A DNA stretch of 26,172 nucleotides from Darksidea phi (Eukaryota > Ascomycota > Dothideomycetes > Pleosporales > Lentitheciaceae). Under the pieces are notes generated by a model that saw only the letters and a program-made list of their open reading frames with translations, was not told where the DNA came from and made no database searches. Both the position numbers and the translations under genes were made by a program. The stretch spans positions 1 through 26,172 of the forward strand of contig JASJFT010000361.1 of the NCBI GenBank assembly GCA_030770425.1, in the 5' to 3' direction. Below are positions 1-10,439 of the stretch, in pieces (within the stretch, counting starts at the first letter, position 1; the number at the start of each line of letters is the position of its first letter).

Positions 1-125
1 AGAAGAAGAAGAAGAAGAAGAAGAAGAAGAAGAAGAAGAAGAAGAAGAAGAAGAAGAAGAAGAAGAAGAAGAAGAAGAAGAAGAAGAAGAAGAAGAAGAA
101 GAAGAAGAAGAAGAAGAAGAAGAAG
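1..125. repeat. (AAG)n trinucleotide microsatellite at contig start
   Basis: About 41 uninterrupted AGA/AAG units form a pure purine tract on the plus strand. No unit is degenerate, so it is either young or under slippage turnover. It sits exactly at the contig edge, where assemblies often break, so its true length is unknown. Confidence 0.97.
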
Positions 126-312
126 CATTGTGGCGCTAGGCGTCCGACGAACGACGAAGGACATTTGAAAAAGATATTTTTGTTAGTATTAATACTAGTG
201 ATCTAGAGAGAGCTCCACCGAGGCGAGATAACTTGAGCGGCACCGATTAGACCGTCAAGCACACTTCACGACCCCAACATACCACCAACAACCAGCCCGT
301 CGCGGGACCCCC

Positions 313-1445
313 CTAAGCACTCCTATATAATTCCCAGTCATGCAGCGCCCACACAGTACTATTCGCAATGCCATGCACACTCCACCCATCAGCATGGCCC
401 TTCTCCAGCGCCTTGTGCGCGCCCGCGAGCGCATTGTAGTACGCGCAGACGGTGCCGACGGGCTCGGCGTCCTCGGTGCGCGTGTAAGCGTTGAAGAAGA
501 CGCAGTTGTGGCCGTGGTGGGCTAGAAACATGCAGCCTACGGCGCACATCTCCGGGTCGTACGGCGCGTTCTCGAAGAACTTGTACGTTAGGTAGCTTTC
601 TGGGGCGACGATGGCGGTGTCGTTGAGGGTGGAGATTTTCTTGAAGTTGGCGAGGGGGCGGCGTTTGTTGTAGCCTGTGCGTGTGGGGTAAGTACAGGAG
701 GGGTGGGTGGATGATAGAGCGAGAGCGAGAGGGGAATACACACCATTGCTGCCAACATTCACCCTGGTAAATTCCTCCCTCTCCTGCTCCGTGTTGGTCG
801 CGCTCTTGGGCGAAACCGCCTGGCTGTACAACGCGCAGTCGATGTTCGTGACGGGCGGGGGATCCACGCAGCCGGCGCCCTCCTCGTACATGGGGTCGCG
901 CGCAAAGTAGATGTTGAAGGCGACGCAGTCATCCTTGGCGTCGCACAACCTGGCGCACTGGTCCACGTCGTAAGTGGCGGTGCGAAGCACGTGGTGCGTG
1001 ATGTAGCCCTCGCCCTCGGTCGCGCCGATGTTATCGACGAACGACACCGTGTAGTTGGCTGGAATGGGGGCGGATCTGGCGGCTTCGCGGAGTGGGCCGC
1101 CTGCGTTGAGGTAGAGGCCTATGGAGCCGGAGCCGGGGATGGGACCGCCGCTGGGAGGGGGGTTAGTTTTGTGATAGGGGCGGAGAAATGGGGTATGGAT
1201 GGTGAAAAGTGGAAGTGAGTAGGTGGTAGAGAGCGAGCGGCTCGACCCAAGTGAGGTGGAACAGTGGGGAACAAGTAGAGGAGGGTAAGTGGCATGGAAG
1301 ACAAGCTCGAGGTATTAGAACAGAAAGTCACCGCATACCCATTGATAGCGAGCTTTCCACAGCCACGCTCCTCGACCTTGCCGTTGGCGGGGAAAGCAGC
1401 GGAGAGAGCAGCGAAGGTGCTGTAGAGGGTAATGTGGAGGAGCAT
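313..1445 (-). CDS. Secreted cysteine-rich PAN/apple-like protein (3 exons, 291 aa)
   Basis: Exons are 1445-1339, 1150-744 and 674-313. The introns have GTATGC..CAG and GTGTGT..CAG boundaries and join in frame to give 291 residues ending in TAG. The ATG at 1445 opens a signal peptide (MLLHITLYSTFAALSAAF). The mature part is rich in Cys, with apple-like patterns such as CARLCDAKDDCVAFNIYF and MCAVGCMFLAHHGHNCVFF; the second half repeats the theme. This layout matches fungal secreted proteins annotated as PAN/apple-like or fruit-body-specific, whose ligands are unknown. NDT and NST sequons suit secretion. Function is inferred only as an extracellular binding or adhesive protein. The Gly/Pro-rich junction made by joining exons 1 and 2 reads cleanly, which supports the model. 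Confidence 0.8.
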
Positions 1446-3058
1446 GGCTGGACGTGTTTGTCGCCGGTGTCGACGTGACTCTATCACTAGAATTAGCAAA
1501 GAATGCACAGTAGCCAAGAATTGGCAAGCCGTCTTACTTGTTGCAATGCAAGTGTGGTGCAGGTTGGAGAAAGGGACTTTGATCCAAAGTAGGGGCAGAC
1601 TGGTACATATACTCTCTCTGAAGTGAGTAGGACACTGAATGAGTGGATTGCATGAGCGGTACTGTGCGCCTCAACCGAAGCGAACGGCTGTTAGCGAGCG
1701 AGCGTGACAATGCTGTAGGGACGGCGTTCCAAGGTCATGATGCGGGTAGAAATGTACTTGGTCGGAGTAGCCAGTGCAGAGTAGGAGGCGTAGTTCTCGT
1801 GTTGAACGGTACAGCGTCCAATGGGCGATTTCGAAACCGGCATAACATAGCAGAAAATAATCAGTACATGGTAGATGTTGCTGGGAGATATCCGTATACG
1901 CATTCTACTTTGCTGAACGACGTCGAGGCCACTAGATAGTGAGCGATGCTCGAGCCGGTATGGTCGGGCTCATTCAGTATGAGTTGGACTGTAGCGAATA
2001 ATGGACAGCTACTAGGCGACCATTCCTGTGGTACTTGTTTGCGGCGTTTATGCGGATTCGGGCACTCGGTAGGATGTGTGGTTCCTTACCGCAGTGGCTA
2101 TACAAACCAAGTGTGTGTGTCCGCACTTGGCATGTAGTTGAAGCGTTGTGTATGGTAGCGTTCCAGATAGAGTCTGAACAAACATATGTAAATCCTAGAA
2201 TAAACGAAGCGTTGGTGGCGCCTCTTTCAAATGTTCAGGCGGGCTGGCAATGCGCAGAGCTGGAAAAAAAGCCTACTTTAGATGCGGGCAAGGCTCACGG
2301 AGAAAAAAGCGATGGATGGCAAAAAACCCCATAATTTCGAAGATTCCGCATGATTATCGCAGTTACACGGTAAGGGTGAATATGGGCGACGAATGGCGTG
2401 CTTGCGGTGGGATCCTCGGCTACGATGCGTTGGGCTGTGGTAGCGATTTCCTTCCCACAACTACTAAGCTTGGTCGTGACGGAAAGTATGGCGCCGTTCT
2501 TCGTAAATCCCGCGGCGAACTTTCGCGCCTTGATCGTCGGTGGACATGAGTGTAACTTTTTAACTCATTTCGTTTCGTACGCCCCCGTTCTGCTAAATGT
2601 GGTACAATTATCTTAAAGTGGGTGTGCCGAGGCATGGGTGAACGCTGTCTTTGCGAATCGGGGAAAATTCATCACTAGGAGCTATCAAGCTATGCGAAGG
2701 AGTGAAAGCTAGTAACGCAGAGTTGCTAAAATAAGTAGTGCATAAAAAAGGTTGCCGTTCTTAGCTACGGAGATTAGGCTCGAAACGCCACAGCTTCCTA
2801 TCAGCTGAAAGTACGGGCAGGTAGGCCTAAGCGGGCTCTGAACCCTGCGCTTTAGCCTAAATGTAGTGCTTCAAGCTTCAACTCTATGATTACAGGCAGA
2901 CGAGACGGGCAACTTTGTTTCCAGCGTGGCTATGCCGTAGTACGTGCGTTCTTAGTTGACGCAAAGTGGGGCCTTGGTATCGCCGCAATGTCTCGCTGAC
3001 GACCTGATTTCGCCTTCCATTACGATTCTTTCTATGTCGAAATGCTGTCCATGCCTCG
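1446..3058. other. Gene-poor spacer
   Basis: Only short open frames (under 100 codons) occur on both strands. None shows a recognisable domain, signal peptide or splice pattern. The stretch runs into the decayed DUF6536 gene and may itself hold older, unrecognisable coding remnants. No tRNA-like cloverleaf was seen. Confidence 0.5.
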
Positions 3059-3800
3059 AAAGTAGTCCTCACAGGGGAAGATGGCCTCTCGATCAAGGAC
3101 ACTCAGGCAGGTGCAAAGGATGAAGAATGGGAAATGATGGCTGTAGATACCCCGCTGCAGAACACAAAATTCGAGGGTTGGAGAAATGTCGTACGTCTCT
3201 GCGCAATGTTTACTTTTTAAGTTCTGATCGTCAGTCTATCTGCAATGATCTGGGCTGTGAGCACTCATGGCTGGGGAGGAAGTGAAGGCGGACAGGTTCT
3301 CTACGAGGGCAACTGCGGGACCGCGAGCAAGCTCAACACCAGATACATTTCATACTCAACGCACTCAGCACCGTTGTATTAGGCTCAAGCAGCTATTGCA
3401 TACAGTGCCTGTCTGCTCCTACTAGTGCCGAGACGGATCTAGCGCATGCCGAAGGGAAATGGATGGATGTCGAGATCCTTAACTTTCAGAGCTATAGCTA
3501 CGCTGTCAATTCATAGTCATGAGTAAATCATTGCATTCAATCCATAAAACACGCTCTGATGAACTTTTAGTTACAACTCGACCGCGTTCAATTCTATCAG
3601 GGCAAATATTTGCATGCCCATCAAAGCCGCAACCTCGTTTCTGGAGTTCCCAGATTTGACTCTAACAGCGCACACGGACCGTATGTTCGTTCTGAGGCAG
3701 AATGGATTCAGCTTCTGAGTTCCAGAGGTCAGCGATGGTGTTTCCTTTATGGTGTATGACCTGTACAAGAGCCTTCTGAGAAGTGGATTTTTGCATAGAT

Positions 3801-4540
3801 GAATCCAAGTAATCAATACAAAAGCTATTAGAATAGAAGCTAAATCCTTATATTAATACTATAACAGTAGATTTCCTAGCCCTAGATACGTATAAACATC
3901 GTCGATATATACGCACTCTGTAGAAGAAAGAAGTTTACTACTTCCTAGCTTACTAATTAGTACTTAAATAAGGGCCTCCTTCCTATCTATAAAGTACTAG
4001 TCCTCTACGGTTTCTAGTAGGCTAGGTTAAATAATAGATAATTAATATAGTAGCTTTATAAGACTTACTATAGATTAGTATATTTTAGTTATATATTTTT
4101 ATTTGATTTGGATTTGCATAATGGGAGTCTCTCTAGAAGGTCCGCACGAAACACAGTAGTTATATATTTTTATATACTTAAGAACTTACTTATACTTCCT
4201 TAACTTACTTATAAGAATAGTCTTAAAAGCTTTTACTACGGTCTTTAGAAAGATAACTAGATTAGTTTAATAAAAGGAGTATCCCCTAGTCTATAGGATA
4301 GGGGCTACTATATTTAAAGAATAGACTAGTTACAGTTAGGAGGGTTCATGGCTCTTAAAAGAAGTAGAGGTACCTTAAATAGCGATGACTGATTACTAAT
4401 TCGATTCGATTCGATTGATGAGTAGTGGAGATGAATGAACTATTTTTTATACCCATATCCGAAGTATTGTTGTTAAGAAGAGGAATTGTTAAGCTTGAGA
4501 GCCGCCAAAGTCATCTACGGTTTATAAGCAGGCTCTTGAG
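3801..4540. mobile_element. AT-rich RIP-mutated repeat inserted in the DUF6536 gene
   Basis: The block separates two homologous pieces of the DUF6536 pseudogene. It is very rich in TA steps. Leaving out the small insert at 4103-4156, I found no CpA or TpG dinucleotide between 3921 and 4331 on this strand. That is the expected end state of repeat-induced point mutation (C to T at CpA) on both strands. The original element cannot be identified: no open frame, terminal repeat or transposase motif survives. A short ATTCG tandem run lies near 4398-4415. The outer borders are approximate, being set by where DUF6536 homology stops and resumes. Confidence 0.65.
4103..4156 (+). mobile_element. 54-bp micro-insertion, copy 1, with 17-bp direct duplications
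   Basis: The 17-mer TAGTTATATATTTTTAT occurs exactly at 4086-4102 and again at 4157-4173, bracketing 54 bp of normal base composition within RIP-mutated DNA. The insert ends in AAGGTCCGCACGAAACACAG and shares this 20-mer, plus TTGGATTTGCA and TGGGAGT, with copy 2. The flanking duplication suggests target-primed retroposition; 14-17 bp duplications are what I recall for Tad-type fungal LINEs. The orientation is arbitrary. Confidence 0.65.
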
Positions 4541-5266
4541 CCGCACATACACAAAAAAAAATACTCTCACTGCAGAAGCAGTTGACGCGATCGCCAGAGG
4601 TTAGCTAGATTGCCGGAGAATCGAGACTGCATCAATACCTACATTCGACCATTTGAAACGGGGGACAGTGTTTTCTTCCTGGTCCTAAACGAAACAAAAG
4701 CATAAGTCATTGCAAACAGTACCCCAGATCAGATGGTGGCTGGATTTGTGGGTCATGTCCTACGTCTTGCGAAATCTCGCTTCCACTCCTTATCCTGTCG
4801 GGACTCCTCCAATGGCTGGTGTCGCAGTCTATCTTCTTAGCTAGTATTGAGGGCTGCGCGTACAACATGGACAACGTCCGATGGGAGCCAGACGAGTCCA
4901 AAGATTCAGTTAGCCGAGTTAGTTATAGTTATTCTCCATTCCCTGTTCATCTTCCGGTTGCTATCCGACTCTTGATGCTGGTCGTTCTATTATGGGCCAG
5001 TTTTTCTCGGCTCAGAACGGGTACGCCTGTCGTCTCGAGTTGCAGTGCCGCAATTGCTGCTGCTTGCCATAGAGGGAAGGAGAGAATGGCTACAAGACGA
5101 ATCTTGCCGAGGTTCAATGGGGCGTTACGGATTTTTCAACGGCCAGAGTCGGACACTGCGCCTTCTCTCAACTTCCCGTCGGCCGAATTGAAGCGCATAG
5201 ATTTTGTATGTAGATTTGGAATTGATCTAGTTCCGAAGCCGACGGAGGGAATTCATCGCAACCCTA

Positions 5267-5322
5267 CTTGTCTTGGATTTGCACAGTGGGAGTTTCTTTT
5301 GTAAGGTCCGCACGAAACACAG
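5267..5322 (+). mobile_element. 56-bp micro-insertion, copy 2, with 14-bp direct duplications
   Basis: The sequence TCATCGCAACCCTA at 5253-5266 recurs as TCATCGCAAACCTA at 5323-5336 (13 of 14 identical). The 56 bp between them align with copy 1 over about 50 bp and end with the identical 20-mer. It lies directly after the 3' end of the DUF6536 remnant and supplies the stop of its last open frame. Differences from copy 1 are mostly transitions plus 1-2 bp of length. Confidence 0.62.
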
Positions 5323-5336
5323 TCATCGCAAACCTA

Positions 5337-5751
5337 TATCACCCCGATAGCGCGAGTTGAAAGACAATGGTGCCTACATCAAACCTACCAATCCAAACGA
5401 AAAGGTCAGCTAAAGTATTACAATATTAGAGCACAGCACGAGCCCATCGATTTCGTTATAATAGGAGCTCGTTCATGTCACCGAACAACCGACTCTATGA
5501 AGCATATACAAAGGATCTTCTCGTTGACCTCAAAAAAGGACTTTCAGTATCTACCGCCTGAAGCAAATGCTCAAACAATAGTTCTTGATCCTCAACTTCT
5601 CATAATCTTTGCGAATCCGCGATTTTATGTGCGCATACATGCTAGTAGCCGAAGAGCCGCATTATCTAATCAAGGAAAGCAGGTATGTTTGAAGACTTGC
5701 ATTTGAATTTATTATTAACCCATCATTTGCATAACCCCTTCATTCGTCTGC
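5337..5751. other. Spacer between DUF6536 remnant and hydrolase
   Basis: Nothing recognisable was found on either strand. A 69-codon open frame at 5497-5706 shows no domain or conserved motif. The right end should contain the 3' UTR of the minus-strand hydrolase. Confidence 0.5.
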
Positions 5752-6700
5752 TTAGATCGGAGTGACTTTCAGCTTGTCTAGATCGGCTGACACGACCGAC
5801 CAACCGTCATTCTTTGCGCCCGCGCCGGTCAAGTATTCGGCCGCCGTGGTATTACCACGCATGATCCATTGCACCCACTTTGCACCGATGATTCCAAACT
5901 TTCCGCCGTTCACATCAGTGTACGTGCCACCATGGCCAACTGGCAGATTGCCCTTCCACTTAGGGACGCCGGCCACCATGTTGGAATAGTCGCGTTCGCC
6001 CTGGATGGCGTCAGTGCTTGAGTGGTAATTTGGGTCCATCGACTTGTGTTCAGACGTACATTTGGATAGGCAATATCGTTAGGCCCGCCCATGAAAAAGA
6101 ATACTGGCTTCTTGAAAGATTTGGCCGCAGTTTGGTTGTTCAGTAAGCCTGAGCTCCAAATCCCGATGGAGGAGACACGTGAGTCCCAAATCTGGTCATA
6201 GGCCTCAATGCCGCCACAGGACCAGCCGGCTGCCACGATGCGGCTGGCATCGACGTTGGCATAATTGCCCTTGCCGGCCTGCTGCGTGATCCAGTCGATG
6301 CTCTGAGTCATCATCTTGGAAGTGGTTGAGCCACTGCCCTTGGGCGTGCCGCTGGCGATAACAAGCACGCCGTACGAGGCCAGCTGTTGTAGGAAGGGCG
6401 CCGAGCTAGTTGCATCGGCTGAGCAGCCGCCGTTTCCCCAGAGCATGACAGGCAGCTTGGTGCTGCCAGCGTTGGACGGCTTGTAAAGTGTATGGCCACT
6501 TAGCGATGAGTCTTGCGAGTAGGTCTATGCACGGGTCAGACTTGACTTAGATAAATGATTACAGAACCCGGTTGAGACTTCAGTATTGGACAACTTACAA
6601 CAGGCGCATAAGGACCATTACCGCCACCGCTTTGGCGCTCCTCGAGCGGAGCGGCGGTCGATGCGGCTGCGAGAGCCAAGGCGGGTAGAGCGAATCTCAT
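5752..6700 (-). CDS. Secreted alpha/beta hydrolase (3 exons, 271 aa)
   Basis: Exons are 6700-6599, 6524-6060 and 6000-5752, all joined at phase 0 with GTAAGT..TAG and GTACGT..CAG introns of 74 and 59 bp; the stop is TAA. Residues 1-17 form a signal peptide (MRFALPALALAAASTAA), followed by a short pro-like segment ending EERQ. The fold shows the oxyanion-loop region MLWGNGGCSADA, a nucleophile elbow GWSCGG with Ser136, an acid candidate Asp184 in GGPNDIAY and His212 in PVGHGGTY, so a full catalytic triad is present. The family is a fungal secreted hydrolase group distantly related to dienelactone hydrolases or PHB depolymerases; the substrate is unknown. A TATA-like box lies about 92 bp upstream. 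The enzyme is expected to act outside the cell. The gene appears intact despite decayed surroundings. Confidence 0.85.
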
Positions 6701-6791
6701 CGTCTTTTTACGAGGACTCGGTGCTGCGCAGTGCTTCGTAAGCGGTCGTAGACTGAGGAATATTGATTTAGAACACCATTACCGGCCGAGG

Positions 6792-6798
6792 TTTTATA
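6792..6798 (-). promoter_or_regulatory. TATA-like box of the hydrolase gene
   Basis: Read on the minus strand the sequence is TATAAAA (within TGTATAAAA), ending 92 bp upstream of the hydrolase ATG at 6700. The position is plausible for a fungal core promoter; no transcript start is known. Confidence 0.45.
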
Positions 6799-6800
6799 CA

Positions 6801-8668
6801 CTCATTCCCGGGTCATTTCCCCATCTCGATAATCTCATCGTCGTGCGCATACACAAGCTTCCCATGCACAGTTGTCGCACTCGCCTCATCTCGATGTTCC
6901 AGTCAAATAGAAGCCTCCAAATTGAGATTAAATGACGTCTCTGGAGACTGGAGAGAGAGGGTAGTAAATTGTGGGGACAATTCCTCCGCCTGTTTAGGCA
7001 CCGGCCGAGCAGGGATAGAAGGATACCCCAACCGTATTGCGGCGAGTTATCCTACGATACGTCAATGATTGTGAACTAACATCTTGGCGACGTTTCAGGC
7101 ACTTGAGTTCGGCAATGCTAAATGCGGGGATAACGTTTCAATATGCCGGATGTGCCAGAAAGCTTACAATGTATTCTGGCGATCCGGCGAATTATGCAGG
7201 GTTGGCGACGTCACCGGCGATTTATATTGCCTTCGATATTGGAGGGGTTCGGATCTAGTTCGGATCTAGTTCGGGATGCCTCCGCGTTTCCATCCCGCAC
7301 GCGTTGTTCAGTTTTTAGAGCGGTAGAGCGCATCAGAAACTACGATTAGTAGGCTGTTCTGTTCCTACGATCAAGTTAGCTTCGTCCGTTCGTAATTTGG
7401 GAACGGGATCTTCACATGGCACCACCCCGCGCTATTGAACATTCCAATGGTGTTTGCTCTTTAAATGGCTTAGCAGGACTTCAAGCACCGTCCCATATAC
7501 CCCCCCAGTCAAGGAAGCACATCCGAGTCCGATCGAAGACGATGGTCGTACGCATTTACATTCTTTGGCTTATTGAATCTCATCTGCTAATGGATTTGGC
7601 CGCCAATACGCGAACTTCCCGAGATAAGCTGGCCTATAGCGCAATAGGGTTTCCGCCAAAATCACGTCGCCTCCAGGAAAGACACCAGAATCAGTAATCC
7701 CTGTTCTAATTGCTAATCCCTATATATAGACCTTAAAGTAGTAATAGTAGCTGTGCCATTATAAGGCACGATAGGATAGGCATGTATGTAAATATTGAGG
7801 TAGCAAAGGATAGTATTCAAATAGAGACAATAGCGTGTATAAAGTGTGGGTACAGCACCTGTACTGGGAGTGCAACGCTCCGCTGATGAATAATTTTATA
7901 TGGGACGTTGAGCAGGCAGCAGGTCACGTTTCTAGCTGCTCTCGACTCCGGCAGACTACCGTCGCTACCGCTTAACATCATGGCACGCGCCACGCCGTCC
8001 ATGAGGCTCGGAACGTTGCCCTCGCTGTCATACCCTTAGGTAACGACTATAACCCCCTTTAGTTTCAACAACCTTCTTATGTTTCAAGGTATTCGGGACG
8101 AAATACCTTTTATATCACCTTTTTGGGTTATTCCGCGAGTTTGACGACGCGATGGCTGCTACTCTTTCGGTATAAGTAGATCCCGTGCCTTTTCTGGGGA
8201 ATATGATTTCGGTGGAGTGCGCGGAAACCGTATAGGCTAGCTTAATCCGACAGCAAACCTCGGACATACAAAAATCTAGACGGAACGAATGCAATGAAGC
8301 GTGGGAAGAAAAGAGAAGTTTGGGAGGGAGCTGCAGTTGTTATAGCGGAAAGGCACGGCGAATCGTACTGCACGCGATCGACTAGGCTTGGAACGGCAGG
8401 TGCATGCGCGATGATGTTCCACTTCCAACCCCACAACTTGTACGTCCACGCGCCGCAATTCACGTCTTCCCCATAGCAAAGCCTCCCAAGAGCTCTATGA
8501 AGTGGTTTTAGAACTGACAGCCCGTCCCATCCGATTTCGCCGCTATCTCTGTTCCTTTAGGTACTCCTGAACATTTGATTCGCGTTTGGGCGCTTTCACG
8601 TCCTTATCAACCTCAACGTTGTCTTCGTTGTAAACCCTACAATCATTCGATTCTACGATTTGGCAACT
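6801..8668. other. Long spacer between hydrolase and FAD oxidoreductase
   Basis: About 1.9 kb holds only short frames on both strands. The left end is the promoter side of the hydrolase and the right end that of the oxidoreductase, so both transcripts diverge from here. A minus-strand frame near 8242-8463 has an unusually Trp-rich, Cys-containing start (NCGAWTYKLWGWKWNI), but it has no partner exons and matches no family known to me. No RNA gene was seen. Confidence 0.5.
7248..7269 (+). repeat. Two-copy 11-bp tandem repeat
   Basis: The unit TTCGGATCTAG occurs twice in direct succession, followed by a partial third unit TTCGG. It is small and may be a simple slippage product. Confidence 0.8.
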
Positions 8669-10180
8669 ATGGAAGCTCGCTCCCGCATCCCCGTTGGCCC
8701 ACCCGTAACCAACCCCCTCCCCTCCTACTGGCACAACCCCAAATCTCCTCTAGCCAACGTTATCGAGCCCGAAACTTCCAATCCCACCCAGCCCTACGAC
8801 TACGCAATCATAGGATCCGGTATCTCCGGCACCATGATCGCTTACAATCTTCTCAAAATGCGCCCCGACTCCCGGATCGTCATGCTCGAAGCTCGTGAAA
8901 TATGCGGCGGCGCCACAGGTCGTAACGGCGGACATACAAAAGCAGCTAGCTACCGCACTTATTTACAGCATAAGCAAGAGATTGGGACGGAGGAAGCGCT
9001 GAAGATTGCGAGACTGGAGTATGATAATATTCTAGAGACGCATGCTTTGGCAAAAGAGTTAGGCATCGATTGTGAGAACACGCAATGCAATACGGTCGAC
9101 CTCATCTACGATCAGGAGACGTTTTTGAAGGGAAAGGCTGCGATTGAAGAGTTGAGAGCTGATGCTGCGGACGAGGAGAAAGAGTGGGGGAAGATGGCTT
9201 GGTATCGGGTCTATGAAAAAGATGACGGACTGAAGCTGAAGTTTTGGACTGCTGAGACAAACACGAATCCAGCAGTCGAGGGAGGTGAAAAGCTTATGGG
9301 TGCGTTCGAGTACGTTGCAGGTCGAATACACGCATATCGATTCGCGACTGGGGTCCTTAAAGAGTGCGTAAAGAAAGGCCTCCGACTATGTGCCAACACT
9401 CCTGTCCACTCCATTCTCCCCTCTGCTACAAGCACTCCTGAGGCACAGCTGTACGATGTTTTCACCCAATACACCACCATCACATCACACAACGTCGCGC
9501 TCGCCACAAATGGCTACACACCCTACCTCCTAAAGTCCCTGCAAGGCGCCATCGTCCCTCTTCGCGGCCAAATAACCGCACAACAGCCGCCCAAAACCGC
9601 AAAACATCCAAGCGTAATACCACGCACGTACTCATTCATCTATGCCTCAGGCTACGAGTATATGATCCCGCGTCAATTCCCCGACGGCGGCCAACACATC
9701 ATCATCGGCGGCGGCCTTGGCCGCCAACCTCAAGGCGGACCGAGCGAGTTTGGCACCGTCGACGATAGCTCGCTTAATGCAGATATCAGCAAGTACCTGC
9801 GCGCTACTCTGTCCGGATATTTCGGCGCGCCTTCTTCAGACGACTCCCCGGGGGAGCAGCCCGTTTACGAGACGGTCGCGGAATGGACGGGTATCATGGG
9901 CGCCACGGCGGACGGTCGGCCTTTCGTTGGCGAGGTCCCTGGAAATAAAGGCATGTGGATATCTGCGGGCTTCAATGGCCATGGCATGGTGTTGTGCTTG
10001 AAGTCGGCTGAAGCGCTTGTCGCGATGATAAGCCGTAAGGGTGCTGCAGGTGGTATTGAGTGGTTCCCTAAAAGCTTCCTTATTAGCGAGGAGAGATTGA
10101 AGAAGTGTGAGTTTCATGGTCGGGCCGATATGCAAGTCCCCGAGACAGGAGAGAGTCCGGTTGCGGGTGGTAAGAAGTGA
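8669..10180 (+). CDS. FAD-dependent oxidoreductase, DAO type (503 aa, single exon)
   Basis: The ATG at 8669 gives 503 residues; the in-frame TTG nine bases earlier is not a eukaryotic start. An N-terminal dinucleotide-binding fold reads DYAIIGSGISG (GxGxxG at about 49-54), with Glu74 (VMLEA) ending the second strand to bind the FAD ribose. GGATGRNGGHTKA then matches the flavin-contacting loop of DAO-type (PF01266) oxidases. Near the C terminus, GIMGATADGRPFVGEVP and WISAGFNGHGM form the second FAD-contact block of this family. Such fungal enzymes oxidise amino acids or other amines, using oxygen as acceptor; the substrate here is unknown. No signal peptide is visible, so it is likely cytosolic or peroxisomal, but the C terminus (GGKK) is not a PTS1. 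The frame is uninterrupted and the gene looks functional. Confidence 0.92.
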   Translation: MEARSRIPVGPPVTNPLPSYWHNPKSPLANVIEPETSNPTQPYDYAIIGSGISGTMIAYNLLKMRPDSRIVMLEAREICGGATGRNGGHTKAASYRTYLQHKQEIGTEEALKIARLEYDNILETHALAKELGIDCENTQCNTVDLIYDQETFLKGKAAIEELRADAADEEKEWGKMAWYRVYEKDDGLKLKFWTAETNTNPAVEGGEKLMGAFEYVAGRIHAYRFATGVLKECVKKGLRLCANTPVHSILPSATSTPEAQLYDVFTQYTTITSHNVALATNGYTPYLLKSLQGAIVPLRGQITAQQPPKTAKHPSVIPRTYSFIYASGYEYMIPRQFPDGGQHIIIGGGLGRQPQGGPSEFGTVDDSSLNADISKYLRATLSGYFGAPSSDDSPGEQPVYETVAEWTGIMGATADGRPFVGEVPGNKGMWISAGFNGHGMVLCLKSAEALVAMISRKGAAGGIEWFPKSFLISEERLKKCEFHGRADMQVPETGESPVAGGKK

Positions 10181-10439
10181 CGTGGTGAATATTAATTTGT
10201 TATGAAGCCAATACGACTAGAGGTTGTGAGTAGTCACTGTGCTCGGTGCCTTTTGAGCATTTCCGTGTTCATTGTATAGCCCTGAGCTGCGATGAGATGA
10301 TGAGCCACGTGCGCCACATTTAAGCTACTATACACCATCATGGATAAAGCCATTTCAGAGACCTCAGTTTATCGTAGTCTTACAGCATTTGTTAATAAAT
10401 GGGTGGAAAAGCAGCCCTCCACGCTATTGGCGGCGGACC
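10181..10439. other. 3' flank of the oxidoreductase
   Basis: This contains the downstream flank of the plus-strand oxidoreductase and possibly heavily decayed C-terminal sequence of the neighbouring minus-strand DUF6594 fragment. No independent feature is seen. Confidence 0.4.

Larger units (their letters stand above)
3059..5266 (+). pseudogene. Decayed DUF6536-family membrane protein gene, split by an insertion
   Basis: The remnant is read in pieces on the plus strand. From about 3059 to 3343 the frame holds FEGWRNVVRLC, then a TAA at 3218-3220 inside the first membrane helix, then MIWAVSTHGWGG and LYEGNCGTASKLN. A frameshift near 3344 leads into ALSTVVLGSSSYCIQCLSAP (3346-3513), followed by TAG. 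A third piece at 3572-3800 (YNSTAFNSIRANI) has a TGA at 3716. After an AT-rich interruption the gene resumes at about 4590 (LPENRDCINTYIRPF, TAA at 4703). It shifts again near 4775 into LLILSGLLQWLVSQSIFLAS and TGTPVVSSCSAAIAAACH. These blocks occur in the order known for fungal DUF6536 multi-pass proteins of unknown function. At least three stops, two frameshifts and an insertion make it non-functional. The last frame stays open to a stop at 5302-5304 inside a later insertion. The N-terminal limit is uncertain. Confidence 0.8.

Noticed and set aside
1643..1939. 98-codon plus-strand frame in the gene-poor spacer
   Set aside because: No homology that I recognise, no signal peptide, and an overlapping frame of similar length on the other strand.
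4819..5304. Independent 161-codon gene
   Set aside because: Its sequence is the C-terminal part of the DUF6536 family, open in the same frame from 4777, so it belongs to the pseudogene; the last codons come from the micro-insertion.
4103..5322. Introner-like elements as explanation for the two ~50-bp copies
   Set aside because: The units end in AG but copy 1 has no GT start, neither sits in an intact coding frame, and both carry flanking duplications, so insertion by retroposition fits better.
8660..8668. Start of the FAD oxidoreductase at 8660
   Set aside because: That codon is TTG; the first ATG in frame is at 8669.
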